Assembly: GCA_025765595.1 (NCBI GenBank)
Contig: JAIVFH010000072.1
Coordinates: 114,178 to 178,177 of the forward strand
Origin: Obelidium mucronatum
Taxonomy: Eukaryota > Chytridiomycota > Chytridiomycetes > Chytridiales > Chytriomycetaceae
DNA length: 64,000 nucleotides
Reading direction: 5' to 3'
Part shown: piece by piece, positions 1 to 11,615 of the stretch
Position numbering within the stretch: position 1 is the stretch's first letter
Layout: every line of letters starts with the position of its first letter
The notes under the pieces: model-generated
Database searches by the model: none
What the model was told of the DNA's origin: nothing
The model's input: the letters and a program-made list of their open reading frames with translations, nothing else
Made by a program: the position numbers and the translations under genes

Positions 1-125
1 AGTTTGCTATTGCACAGAGAAGTTTCGTGAAACAAATAATATTGAACTCCTACAACCACATTGTTTTATTCAAATGGACCAACACAAACATCCAAGCAAG
101 ATTAAAACATGAGCAAAGAAACCCT

Positions 126-1587
126 TTAGAGGTCCTTCTTGAGGGTTCCGAAGAATTGCTTCTTCTCTTCGGCAGTTTGGAAACGACCGTGTCCGAACTT
201 GGAAGAGGTGTCGATGAACTTGAGCTGAACATCTTCCAAAGCAGAACGCTTGGTGTGGGTAAGGAGAGACTTACGAAGAGTAACAACTCTCTTCTTAACA
301 CCAACAGTGCAACCCTTGACCATGATCCAGTCTTCGTTGACGATACCGTAGTGTGGGAAACCACCGAGAGGGGTGATTGGCTTTTCAGTCAAGTCAAACT
401 CGGTAGAACCTCCAGAGGCGATCTGCTCCTTGGTACCAATACGGTAGATCTTCTTGTTGGCTTCGGTACGGTGGTGGTAACCGTCCTGACCAGCACGTGG
501 AACAGAGTACATGACACGGGAAGGGTGCCAAGCTCCGATACAGGCAACCTTACGGAGACCCTTGTGGGTCTTTCTTGGGAGCTTCTTAACACCCCAACGA
601 GCAACGACACCGGTGAAACCGTGACCCTTGGTAACACCAATAACGTCGATCATTTCGTTTTGAGTGAAGACCTGGTTAACGGAGACAGTCTTTTCAAAGT
701 GCTCCTTAGCCCAGTCAACCTTGTCGGCGATGGATCCACCGTTCAACTGGATTTCCATGACGTGGGCCTTCTTTTGGCCAAGCTTGACAAGGGAGATTTG
801 AGTGTGAACAATGACACGAACGACTTGGCAGTACTTCTTGATACGCTCGAGCTGTTGCTGGATTGGCTTAGCACCTTCAGTAGTGTACTTCTTGGAGTAC
901 TTGGTGAAGGCCTTCTTCTTGGAGCGGTACCAGTTCTTGTAGAAGCGTCTCTTGAGCTCGTCAGACAAGTGCTCAGCCCAAACAGTGGTGAGGGAACGGA
1001 GACCACGTGGAGTTTCAACGTAACCAACAACACCCACAACGACAAGTGGAGGAGTTTCGAGGACGGTGACGGCCTCAACGACTTCCTTCTTGTGCATCTC
1101 TGTTTTGAGGGAGGAAACATGGTCAGAAAAATAAAAACAGCGGATGCTTTTTTTTGAAGGTACTCAACTGGATCCTGGACGGTCCAAGTCACGAACAATG
1201 TGGGTCATACCAGCCTTGTAGGCAAGGAAGGCAGTCAAGTGGACTGGCTTCTTGGCATCGTCCTTGGGGTAGGACTTTACACGACCACGGTGGGTTCTGG
1301 ACTTCTTTCTTGGGAGGAAACCCAAAGAACCGTGTCTTGGGTGCTCAAACTTACGGTGAGACTGTGTTGGGGACAAGCGGTTAGTTGGGCAGTACTTTCA
1401 TCAGATGTCGCCTCAGTAGATGTCTTCAACATTCTTCGAATCCTCCCATCCAGAGAACTGTTCGATAACCAAACTTCCAGCGATCATTGAAAGCATTGAG
1501 TTGACGTCAACAAGGCACACGTCTATGGGGCAATGTGATGGGGGATGGGGATGGGGATGGGGAGTGAGTGAGGATGGCATGTACCAT
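126..1587 (-). CDS. RPL3: 60S ribosomal protein L3 (uL3)
   Basis: Large-subunit ribosomal protein uL3, which helps form the peptidyl-transferase surroundings. Coding exons on the minus str: 1587..1585, 1361..1169, 1099..126. The middle exon gives [19 protein letters not shown] and ends [11 protein letters not shown]; the last exon continues [17 protein letters not shown] and ends GTLKKDL. The 69-nt intron (1100-1168) splits the Lys codon of GSK-MHKK. The conserved N terminus starts at Ser2, so the initiator ATG must lie in an upstream exon. ATG at 1587-1585, directly followed by GTACAT, fits an intron of 223 nt placed straight after the start codon. The ATG exon is inferred; the other two exons are certain. 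Predicted length is about 389 aa, normal for the family. A long plus-strand reading frame across this gene is antisense and not real. Confidence 0.95.
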
Positions 1588-2039
1588 TTTTCTGAGAGAC
1601 TAAAAAGAAACATTTACAAAACGACGTTTTCGAATATGGAAAGCGAATAGCATGTATTACCAAGTACAAATGCATGCACGAGATAAATGTTTGACTCTTG
1701 AATGAAGATGATGTCTTGAAGATTTTTGTTTTGGACTTCCTTCTTGGAGAAAGGTGGACTTATGTGGGTATGTTGGATGCGGGGGTTCAAAGTAAACACC
1801 TCATGGCACACCAAAGTGTCTGTACTGCATCCACATTGAGCGTCTAGAGGGAGGCAATGGGAATTGTTCGCTTGTCCTTACAAGCTGCTTGACAGTCACC
1901 CCACACAAGCCAATGAGCCTCCGCCAAGGCCACCACAGCAACAGCACTAATATAAAAGGCATAGCAATGATATCATTCCCATCTGCTTCGTCCCGTAAAA
2001 GCCTCATCCAATAACCAACTGTCTCTTTCCTCCTCGTGC

Positions 2040-2269
2040 AGGCTCTCGCCGCGTTCCAGACTGTGTACGCGCAAGACAAGCCCTGGATGCAGCGCCGCGC
2101 AGCCTTTGACGGTGCCTTCGGTGTCGACAGCAGCGCAACAGCTGCGACGACGACGACGACGACGACCGCTTCGAGTGGCGCATCAACGCGCACAACAGCA
2201 TCGAGGTTTGCCACTGGTCTGGAGTCAGCCAAAGTGGAGTGTGCGACTGCCTTTGATGATATGTCTTGA
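2040..2269 (+). CDS. Possible terminal exon of an unidentified small gene
   Basis: A pyrimidine-rich tract ending in GTGCAG at 2039 looks like a 3' splice site, followed by an open frame reading ALAAFQTVYAQDKPWMQRRA and then Ala/Thr-rich sequence to a TGA at 2267-2269. After the GAC/ACG triplet run at 2146-2166 a different frame reads D-rich sequence then RFEWRINAHNSIEVCHWSG to a stop near 2250, which looks more protein-like than the Thr-rich frame. The true gene may therefore switch frame (an intron I could not place, or an indel in the triplet run). TATAAAAG lies at about 1941. No family recognised; upstream exons are not resolved. It would be divergent from RPL3. Confidence 0.25.
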
Positions 2270-2347
2270 ATGCTATAACCTCATCCTGTTATAGCCCATT
2301 GTTTTTATGAAATCCTGATATGGTACTTTATTAAAAGTTTCGGTGAT

Positions 2348-3823
2348 TTATTCTGCCAAAGAACTCCCACCCAACAACACATTTCGAATGCGATCGTTTA
2401 ATCCCATAGAGCTGAAGTTCTGATGAAACGCAACTTCTTCCATGTAAACTTGCGGTGCTCCTTTTGCATCGACCGGCTGACAATGATCGGGACAAGTGTA
2501 GACAACTACAGTACCAAAATCCAGTGCTTTGTCGGACGCATGGTCGATTGATAAATGATTTAATAGAGTGGGCATCACCTAAATAAGAAGAATTAAAATC
2601 AGATGGATCAAGAAAAAAAAACAAAACAAAACAAAACAAACAAAAAAAGAAGCTTAACTTGAAACTCAAACTTGCGAGGCTTCCCGCAAAAAGAACATGA
2701 TCCAATATCCTTGTCAAAATCAGGCTTATCCACGTCAGATACCCACAACACTTGCTGCTCGACTTCATCCTCATCATCATTTTCAGCACTAACATCCTCC
2801 ATGTCGTCGTCATCTTCTTTATGTCGAATCCAGCGCAAAACTTGCTCCGGTTCACGATCAATGCGGTTCTGGAACATCAAGAACGCATTATCCACATCAA
2901 CAGTAGTATCCGGAGCGTCACGAATTTCGTCCTCCGCTTCCTCTGCCTCTTCCTCCGTTTCCATAATCCCTGCGCCTTTCATTTGACTTTCGAGATCCTT
3001 GGCGCCGCGAGCTCCGGCTTCTTTTTCCGTTGGTTCGACTTCAGTTACAATCTCCCACTCCTTGAATTCAACCACCTTGCGAATATCTTCCCACTCAGAA
3101 TCGCCAATTGTTGCTTGGTAATCAGTTCCACAGGTTACATTGTGTTTTCCCGTCTTCCATCCAATAGCTTGATGCTCTTTGCAACAGTAGTGGACGGCCT
3201 TGCATCCTGTACAGACTTTGGATCCTTTTAAACCGCAAATATGGCATTCCAGTGCTTTGGATGAAGATCTTGATGATTCAGACCAATATTCGTTCTGTTC
3301 AGGAAGTTGAGATCGAAAGCACTTGAAGCTACCAAATTAAAAAGAAGCAAGAGAGATGAATGAGTTTGGAATCTGGGACTATTTGGAAAGGATGTACCTT
3401 TTGCAGGTGCCATTTTTGCATGCAAATAGGTAGACGATACGAAAGAAAGCTTCAGGAACTTCATTGTCTGGAGTATATAACTACAAGTGGGGACGTAAGT
3501 TTTGGTCGTCAAGAAGACCACAAAAAAAAAAAAAAAGTAGAATGCAACGCACCTGAACAAGCAGCGGCATAGCAGCCTGGCATTTTGAGCATGTTACAGA
3601 AGCCAGATCCAGCGGATGGGAGCGATGCAGCCAGATAGGCCGGCCCCCGACCTGACGCCAATTTCGTTACCAAACCGCAGATACTTTGGGAGGCACGAGC
3701 GACAACAGCAAAGGGTACCTTGTGTGGAATATCATCGCCAGTAGTGATTTGACTTTGGTGCAGACAGCCGACGGCTTGTTCCAGATCGACGAAGCCCAGG
3801 ACTGTTTCGTTCGCCTTCGCCAT
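2348..3823 (-). CDS. TSR4: PDCD2/TSR4 family protein with MYND zinc finger (uS5 chaperone)
   Basis: Family members are dedicated chaperones for ribosomal protein uS5 (Rps2) during 40S assembly. Exons (minus): 3823..3719, 3651..3553, 3480..3398, 3328..2659, 2578..2348; introns 67-80 nt, all GT..AG, and the phases join without a stop. The N-terminal part reads MAKANETVLGF, then KVGGRPIWL and VTCSKCQAAMPLLVQ, typical PDCD2_N. A MYND finger follows (CHICGLKGSKVCTGCKAVHY, then CCKEH...C). A long acidic stretch precedes the C-terminal domain with CSFCGKPRKFEFQ, MPTLLNHL and DFGTVVVYTCP. The MYND finger makes it the metazoan PDCD2 layout rather than the MYND-less budding-yeast Tsr4. Its ATG lies 40 bp from the divergent F-box gene's ATG. 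Confidence 0.9.
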
Positions 3824-3863
3824 CGCAAAAACAAAAACAAAAATCAAAAAAGAAAGAAATCCA

Positions 3864-5169
3864 ATGGAGATTGATACGCCGTTCCTCGACAGCACGGGCA
3901 ACGACGCCTCGCTGCTCGTGCGGCTGCCGGATGCGCTTGTGGCGCGTGTGTTTTCGTTTGTTGAGTTTGGCGTGCTCGCGCAGTGTGCGGGCAGCGTGTG
4001 TGTGTCCTGGCGCAGCGCGCTGTACGGCAACGCGCTGCTGTGGACGCGGCTCGCGCTGCCGAAGTACGCCGTGCTGCTGCCGTATCTGCCGCACAACTGC
4101 GTGCGCCGCGTCGTCATCGCCGCGCCGCAGCCCGTCGGCGCAAAGCGCAAAGACGCCGCCGACTCGTGCCGTCTGCTCAACAACTACGGCCAGCACCGCA
4201 TCGAACACATCGTGCTCGAAGGCCACGGCATCGACACCGCAATCATGGAGTTCCTGGGTGCGTGCTGCGTCCCGTCCCCTTAAATCGTCGTCTGGCGTCT
4301 CTAACTACTCTCAAACCCTCTCTCCACCTGCAGCCCGCATCATCACCCCGCATCTGGTCCACATCCAGTTCCACCACGTCGGCCTGTCCTTCGAGCGCAA
4401 GCAGTTCCTGGCCGTGCTGCAGCGCGCACAGAACGTGCGCTCGCTGCGCATCACCCGTCGTCCGTTCAAACGTGCAACTATTCTGTCGCCGCTGCTGTCT
4501 CTGTTTAGTCATACTCTCACCCATTTGCGGCTGGACAATTTGGCTGCGGAGCAGATTCCAAACTTTGGAGCTATAGTCCCAAACCTTGTGAGTTTGGAAT
4601 TGGATGGGCTGATGGAACTGGCCTATTGGGCCGAGACAAGATTTAATAGTACTAGTATAACGGATGACCTCGCGGACATTAATGATCTCACTGGGGCCGG
4701 CAACCATGTCGAAAGCATTCACAACCCTCCAAATCAACCCAGCAACAATTCTGCAGATAACATGACGATACATTCATCCTCGTTTCAAATTATTCCCCAA
4801 CTCCGCTATCTATCTTGTACAAATATGGACGAATCAGATCCAGACGCAGTATCGAAACTCATGTGTTTCCTCCTTTCAAAGTGCCCTCTCCTCACTCATC
4901 TTGTCTTTTCATGTCCAAATTATATGATGGATCTTTGGCCATGTGTCGAATTCTGGCTTAATATTCAACACGTACATTTGGATCACTGTTTCATTGCCAG
5001 TGATTTTGTGAGGGGGCTCCAAGCTGGGATTGGACAGCTTCGCGATCACCATTTAGCAACCTATGGCGTTTATCCGGCACATGTTTTACAAATCAAAATA
5101 GGGCGGTCTTGCCAAGTGGAGGATCCAGACCTTGTGCGATATGTGTTTGGGAATGATTGCTTTTTGTAA
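3864..5169 (+). CDS. F-box protein with LRR-like C-terminal region
   Basis: Two exons, 3864..4257 and 4334..5169, with a 76-nt intron (GTGCGT...CTGCAG) that restores the frame G|CC. The N terminus reads LVRLPDALVARVFSFVEF then CAGSVCVSWRSAL...LLWTRL, a clear F-box, which binds Skp1 in SCF ubiquitin ligases. The rest (VRSLRITRRPF, LTHLRLDNL, LVSLELDGL, IQHVHLDHCF) resembles irregular leucine-rich repeats that would select substrates; no substrate can be named. About 409 aa. The first exon and the start of the second (to about 4,480) are strongly GC-rich with G/C third positions, while the 3' two thirds are AT-rich, so base use changes abruptly within one gene. Confidence 0.8.
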
Positions 5170-5254
5170 AACCAGTTTTTTTTTGATAGTTATTAAGTGC
5201 GATAGATGTGGGTAAATACACAAAATCCTTTTTAAGTTTATTGAAATAAGTAAG

Positions 5255-5909
5255 CTATTGCTGCTTCATTTGTTCGAAAGCAGTTTGCAATCTCACAATC
5301 TAAATGTTTGTGTGGTTAGTGGGTGGAATCGAAACCTCAATCCACAACAAACCTCCATCTTCTTCTGCTCCTGTTTCTCTTCGAAAGACTTAATTTGTGT
5401 TTCCAGGCGCTTACTACAATTGGATTAAAGTCTCCCGTTAGCTAATGGTTTCGCAAAGCCTGTTGAATTGAATTTACATTTCGCCTGTGATGTATTCAAT
5501 ACGTTTGTTCACGTTCGCAGCAGCCTCTGGTCTATCTTGCTTTACAAGCACTGGTCCAATCAACTTGTAAACAGTCGCATCGTCTTTGATGTTGTCGAAT
5601 TCCTAAGCAAAAAAACCGGTGCGCAAAACCTTGAGCCAAACAACATCCATGCGTCAACACGAAATAAAGAAATTCACCTTCTTGACCATTTCGTTTTCCT
5701 TCAGCTGCGCTTCGAGCGTGCTTCTAGACGCCACGGCCTTGGAGTACTCTAAAAAAACACATACACACAAGCAGCTCCATCAACTCAAACATCCAAGACG
5801 TTCCTTCCAACAACAAATAATTGCGACGAAAGATTTTACCCTTTTGCAGGTTTTGGAATTCACCAACTTGTCTCTCGAGTTGTTGTTGGGTGACGGTTGC
5901 AGCAGACAT
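5255..5909 (-). CDS. PFD6: Prefoldin subunit 6 (beta-type)
   Basis: Subunit of the hexameric prefoldin chaperone that hands nascent actin and tubulin to CCT. Exons (minus): 5909..5840, 5748..5678, 5602..5478, 5413..5353, 5299..5255, giving 123 aa. N-terminal coil LERQVGEFQNLQKEYSK, then TLEAQLKENEMVKKEFD, the conserved hairpin VYKLIGPVLVKQD, and the C-terminal coil KRLETQIKSFEEKQEQKK ending KQQ. All four introns are 53-91 nt and the reading frame is unbroken across them. Length and hairpin match the family. It is convergent with the F-box gene (85 bp between stops) and its ATG is 91 bp from the divergent SLX4 ATG. Confidence 0.92.
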
Positions 5910-6000
5910 CTCTTGGATTTATTTGTTTGTTAATTATTTTCCTCTATTTTATTTCATTTTATTTTTACATAAATAATAAAAAAACACTTCTCGAAAAAAA

Positions 6001-6420
6001 ATGGCCGAATGCCCCATCTGCAACACCTTCTTCAAAGACATTGTCCAGCTTCAAGACGACCACATTCCATTATGTCTCAGTGGTGGAGAGTCAACAACAC
6101 CCGTCGAAGCAGCGAGCGAGAGTTGTCCAATCTGTCACCTTCCATTCGCGTCACTGCATCCGTCTGTCGTGTGGGATGGTATGCAATTCACCTTCTCCTT
6201 TTATCTCTTTGCATGCTTTTCTTCTTGCACTGCTAAAAAAAAATGAAATGAATACTGCGCGGTAGACCATGTTGATTCTTGCATCCGAATTCAAGAACAG
6301 AAACACAGTAGGAAGCAGCAAAGCAAGGCGCCAACTCCCAAACAAAAACAAACTACTCTATCGTTTGTGGATGTTGAAATCCCGAATGATAATGATTCAA
6401 ATCCACAAACCACAGCAGCA

Positions 6421-6451
<31 letters not shown>

Positions 6452-9303
6452 AAACAACAACAACAACAACTCGAAAAAAATATAAACTGTCAGAATCTTG
6501 CTTCCAAGTCGATTTATCTTCTGATGAAGAATTTTGTGCCGTCAAAAGACACGTTCGGATTCTCCGTTTCGACACTGATAAAGTTGTTGATACCATCGCC
6601 ACAGCGAAACAGTCGTCATCCAAAAGGTCAGGGACCTCTGCTGCTGCCTCTAAAAAAAGGAAACAAGATCCGAACCATACTAGTGTTGCTCTTGGGAAAG
6701 AGTTGGAGGACCATTTGACAGAGCGATATCATGAATTTCTTGGCAAGGGAGGAAGAAGCAATAGGATAATATGCCAACAGGGACAAGAAAGACGCTCCAA
6801 CAGCGACGAGACGAATCATGATGACTTTGAAAACCACCATGTTCCTCTGATGGAAGAAGATGATCAAGAAAATAGCGATGATGGGTCCACCGACTTGTGG
6901 CGGGTGGCGGGAGCTCAAAATGGATACAAATTTGATACTTTTATGACGCTCTTTTTGTCAAAGTATATTCAGGATAGTTCTGGGTCGTTGTCTTCCAACA
7001 ATTCTACTGATGAAGGCTTGAATGTTGATAATAAATGTAAGTAATATATTTCCCCTACCACAAACTGTACACGCGTTTTTATGGATACTGGTATTCCTAT
7101 TTCTCTTTTCTATTTAAAAAAAATACGTCAATATTTAGGTTTTCAAAGGCAAGTCATGAGTGATTGCATGAAAGATGTGAAGCTTGCCAAACGCGCCCTT
7201 GACAGAAAAATCGACGAGCTCCGAATGGAATACAATGAATTTGTAAGCAACAATTCAAAAAAAAAAGTTAGTCTTTTTTTAATTGTTTTTAATCATGCTC
7301 TACTTTTTTTTTTAGGTTCGTCAATGTGTCAAGTTTCGTGATTTGACGATTTCCAAATCGAAAACACGACCACAACCCATTGAATCAACAATAGAAAGTA
7401 CCACCGCCTACAGTGCCGCCATTTCACCCCAAGATTTTTTCTTTGATGCTACCACATCAACATCAACAAACTCCTCATTTACCCACGAAAATGAAAATCC
7501 GCGACCAACCACAAACTCACAACCAAAAGCAACACTTCCCGCAGCAACAACAGCAGCTAGCAGCAGCACCTACCGCTCAAACATCACCACAATCGTAATC
7601 AGCGACGACAGCGACATGGAAGACCAAACCACGGCAACCACTACTACAGCCACAAATCCAAAATGGAACTCCAACTCAATCAAACTGTTATCATCTCTCG
7701 TCGCAGCACCCACCACACCTTCTCCTGTAAAAAAATCCAACCGTCTGTACCAAGCATCCCCACACATATCAAGCCAGTTTCAAAATCTAGGGATCCAAGA
7801 AGATCCAATCACAGCAACAGCATCAACGCGGTCAAAACCTACCCATGCCGTCTCACCAGACGACGACTCAATCGATTGGGTAGTTGAAAACACACCATCC
7901 CCAAAACGGCGAATGGCGCCACCATTGGAAGAGGAGGAGACGAACAAAAAGTCAGCGGTTCAGTTCTTGGACACCAAGAAAGCAGGCATTCAATCACCGT
8001 GTGATGAACTATGGAATGAAGATATTCAAGGTGGTGGCAGTGGTGATATTAGCAGGCAACTTGAATACGAAGAAGGGTTTTATGTTGGATATGATGATGG
8101 TGATGGACAGGAGGAGGAGGAGGAGGGCGACTTTGGTGGAGTTTTGGATAGTGACTCACCACCACCTTCAGCAGCAGTAGCACATCCAGTACAATTTCAT
8201 TGTAGTGTTGATAGTTTGGCTGCAGCAGCTGAACCGCCCATATTATCCGCTTCTGGCTCCAATTATCGTTCTTCTTCTGCTGGAGCTGTTACAACTGCCG
8301 CCGCCGTCAACGCCACCGCATCTGCCTCCAACTCTTCTGCTAAAAGCGGGAATAAATTAAACGCTTTGGACGTCTTGATGAGAACAGCAGCTTCTATGGC
8401 CGCGGGTGAGACAATCGGTGGCACAACAGGTGCTGCTAAACCGGCTCGACAAAAAGCAACATTAAAAACGAGTTCAAATTCAAAATCTGCAGCCGCTCCT
8501 ACAAGTATTAGCACAGCTGCTTCTTCTTCTAGTAACACAGCAAAATCCAAAGTTCCCAGCAAAAGAAAAAAGAAGGGGGAAGAAAATGAACCTACGGTGA
8601 AACCCGATTATTCTAGTATGGAGATTTCTGAATTAGAGGTGAGATTGATAACCACAAAAACAAAACCGTTTTTAACAAAAGTGGCGATGGGGAACTAAAA
8701 AAAAAATTTTAACAGAAAATCGCAGGAAAGTATGGTATTCGAAAACTCCCAAAGACGGTTTTGATTGACCAATTGAACAAGATTTGGGACACCTTGCATC
8801 CTTCTTCGATAACAGTAACAGCAACAACTGCAGTATCAGCACCAGCAGCAGCAGCAGAACCCACCGAAATATCTTCTCACGACAAAAAACAACTCAAGAA
8901 AAAATCATCTTCATCAAATAGCGTCATTAATGATGTTACGGAACAACAACAACAAGACCAACAAGAACAACCGCCAACAACCAAACAGAAGATATCTCGA
9001 AAAAAGACGCCCACCTCGTCCGCTGCTACTCCCGAGGTTTCGCTTGACCAACAGATTTATGATTATATTCATTCGAACCAAGAATTGTATGGCCAAATTC
9101 TCCGATACAAGGTTTGTGTTTTCCCGTCTCGTCTCCTTACAAAAAGTTTATGTGTAACTTGCCTAAACCCCCACAACTTGCAGCCGCTAGATTTTGAAAA
9201 ACTGCATCAAGAGGTGAAAGCAACAGGAATTAAGTGCAGTAAAAAGAGCCTTCAGACTTTTCTTGATGCACGAGGAATCACAACAAGAAATAGCGTTGCA
9301 TAA
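6001..9303 (+). CDS. SLX4: SLX4-like structure-specific endonuclease scaffold with UBZ fingers
   Basis: Scaffold subunit of the SLX1-SLX4 nuclease that resolves branched DNA in recombination and crosslink repair. Exons: 6001..6178, 6266..7036, 7139..7242, 7316..8638, 8716..9111, 9184..9303; all phases close, giving 963 aa. The N terminus has two UBZ4-like fingers (CPICNTFF...H...C and SCPICHLPF...DHVDSC, the second split by intron 1). The middle is low-complexity and acidic. The C terminus carries the SLX4 signature: ELEKIAGKYGIRKLPK, IWDTLHP, and the CCD helix-turn-helix QILRYKPLDFEKLH with FLDARGIT, the part that docks SLX1. A poly-Ala run lies near residue 105. The two-finger N terminus is like animal SLX4/BTBD12; budding-yeast Slx4 lacks UBZ fingers. 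Confidence 0.85.
6411..6470 (+). repeat. CAG/CAA triplet repeat inside SLX4
   Basis: Imperfect (CAG/CAA)n run followed by ACAACAACA, read in the SLX4 frame as poly-Ala then poly-Thr. Length-unstable coding microsatellite. Confidence 0.8.
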
Positions 9304-9440
9304 TTGTATTTATTTAATAAACCAAAGCTATTTTTTTAATTGCCATCTGATACTGGTGTCCAAGAATCGTCTAAACTCCGCCCGCATCAAGTAATGCAAT
9401 CGTTTCACAAAACTTAAAAAGTGGATTTTGCAATTTTTAT

Positions 9441-9579
9441 TCAAAACTGCAACTTCTTATCCTCCTCTTCCCGCCTCAAACGCATCTTTTCTTTAGCTTC
9501 CTCCTCCAACCCTTCAACAAACTTGCGAAAGTATTCTACATGGGGTTTCATCGCCGTCTTTTGATAGTCTGGGCATAAA

Positions 9580-9648
<69 letters not shown>

Positions 9649-11607
9649 AGTCAATAAAAAATCACAATTCAGCATTCCCTTTTTTTTTACCTGCAAGTTT
9701 CCCCATCTGATCGGGATTCGCCATATCAAACTCTGCAATCTCATTCACCAAGTCAACCAATTTTGGGGCTTGGAAAGGATCAAAGGTATCACATTTCTTT
9801 GGATCAATTGGAATACAAACACGACCTGTTTTTTTTTTTAGTATCATGATTAAGATCAAGAAACACTTTGTTTTGTATGTATGTGTGCGTGCATACCAGT
9901 CTTTGGGTGAACACAAAACGGTGCCTTAAGCAAGTGATTCAATCCAATCGAGACATTAGAATCCAAACGAGGATAACTGTATTGAAACATAATCTCCAAT
10001 GTAGTAGCAGCTAATGCCGGTTTCTTAACACGGAAACAAAACACGTCACAAACGTTAAACGTCAAAACAAAACAAACAATATACACCCATACCTTTTTGG
10101 CGAGAATTTGCATTTCTCCCATGATTTGTCCCCATTTTTCCTGGGGTGTAGACTTTTTGTTGTTTGTCCAATGATCCTCAAACTTTCTTCTCAAATCTGA
10201 TTGTAAACGAGTCATTGATAAGCATCAACACACTACAAAGAACAGAAAAAAAAGGACCTTCGTCAGGAATCAGGGCGATAATCTTCTTCCACTTTTCAGG
10301 GTTCGTCAAAATATCTTGATTGTGAATCAACCGTTGTGTAAACATTGGGTTCAAGACTTCCTGAGCTTTTCTAAATTTTGTACAGACAAACTCATCAGTC
10401 TCAATATAAACGCCTTGTTTTTTTTTCACCTCAAGGATGGATGAAGTGACTTTGCATTCAACGAAACCTTCTTGGATGTTTCCTCTCCTCCTTTGACAAC
10501 TTCCAGGTAATTCACGATAGCTCGTCTCGCTTCGGCTGTTAGTTTTCTGGCACGGTCGTCGCACACCCAACAATGGACACCACGACGACCAGAGTAAACC
10601 CACAATCGGTGTTTGAAACCAAAATCATCTGAAGCATCAGTGTTAGACTTGTGAGGCGTGGGATAGCAAGCATATCAACTTGTTTTCAAAAGAAACTTTC
10701 AAACCTTGCAAAGCACGATCCAAAATCTTGATGGATACTGTCATGAAATCCCAGCACTTGAGACAAATTTCTGCACCACTATTTTCGACCAAAAAGAAAA
10801 TACCAATTAGGCACTTGGTGGGGTTCCGACCTTCCCTCTCCTCTCTTCCACTTCTTTTTCACCTGCAACACGACCGAATCGGATCGTAGTCAGTCATATC
10901 GATATCAAACACAAGTTCACGTTCCATGGGGTTGAATGATCCTGGCCTCAAGATTTTCTTGTCTTTTGGCTGGCACAAGAGATATGAGATTTCAATGAAA
11001 CACACGGCCAAGAAAAAGACTTTCAACAACACCTTTGCATTGTACACCGCGCCAATATCAATCTTGACTGGCTTCATATCGCAGATACTCTTTTTCAGCT
11101 CGTCGCCGTCCTTGAACGACTGGAACCGCAGGTACGCGTCGTTTGCAAGGGTGAAGGACAGTTCGCGGTGCAGAAAGTAGTTTTTCTGGACTGGGTTAAT
11201 TTGTCAGCACGTCGCAGCGAAGGGATGAGTCACGACGCACCGTTGCCGTAGGCCAGCCAGCGGTAGAACTCGCGGAAGGGAAACAGGCGGTGGTAGAAGA
11301 CGGCGAGCAGCGTGTTGAAGTCCGTGTCGGCGGCCAGACGCGTCGACAGCTCGGCGACGCGCGGCGGCGGCGGCGGCAGCGCGGCGGCGGCAGCGGCGTC
11401 GTCGTCGGCGTCAAAGTCGATGCCGAGGTCGTTCGTGCTCAGCGCCTTGAGCGCCGCAAGCCGCAGCGCGCGCGGCGACAGGCCGCCGTCGCTGGCGCCG
11501 TCGTTGTCCATGTCGAAGTCGGCGTCGGCGCCGTTGGCTGCTGCCGCTGCCGGCTCGGGCGTTGCGGGCTGCGAGAGCGGAAGGGCAAGTGTGTCCGAAC
11601 AATCCAT
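9441..11607 (-). CDS. PRI1: DNA primase small (catalytic) subunit
   Basis: Catalytic subunit of the Pol alpha-primase complex that makes RNA primers at replication starts. Ten exons (minus): 11607..11241, 11190..11033, 10969..10863, 10778..10705, 10628..10430, 10370..10258, 10196..10093, 10023..9897, 9825..9691, 9568..9441; phases close at 503 aa. Visible family motifs: [30 protein letters not shown], the catalytic Asp triad region [14 protein letters not shown], the zinc site [12 protein letters not shown], and [15 protein letters not shown], with GRVCIPID late. The N-terminal ~80 residues are an Ala/Asp-rich extension in very GC-rich DNA (11,240-11,600). The ATG lies only 8 nt after the USE1 stop. 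Intron 9 contains a 63-nt poly(T) tract in the sense direction. Confidence 0.95.
9583..9645. repeat. 63-nt poly(A) homopolymer in PRI1 intron 9
   Basis: Uninterrupted run of A on the plus strand (T in the PRI1 sense strand), about 14 nt upstream of the 3' splice site CCCAG at 9569. It would act as an extreme polypyrimidine tract and its exact length is likely unreliable in an assembly. Confidence 0.9.
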
Positions 11608-11615
11608 TTTTTGGT

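Noticed and set aside
27..1157. 376-codon plus-strand frame
   Set aside because: Antisense of the clearly real RPL3 exon.
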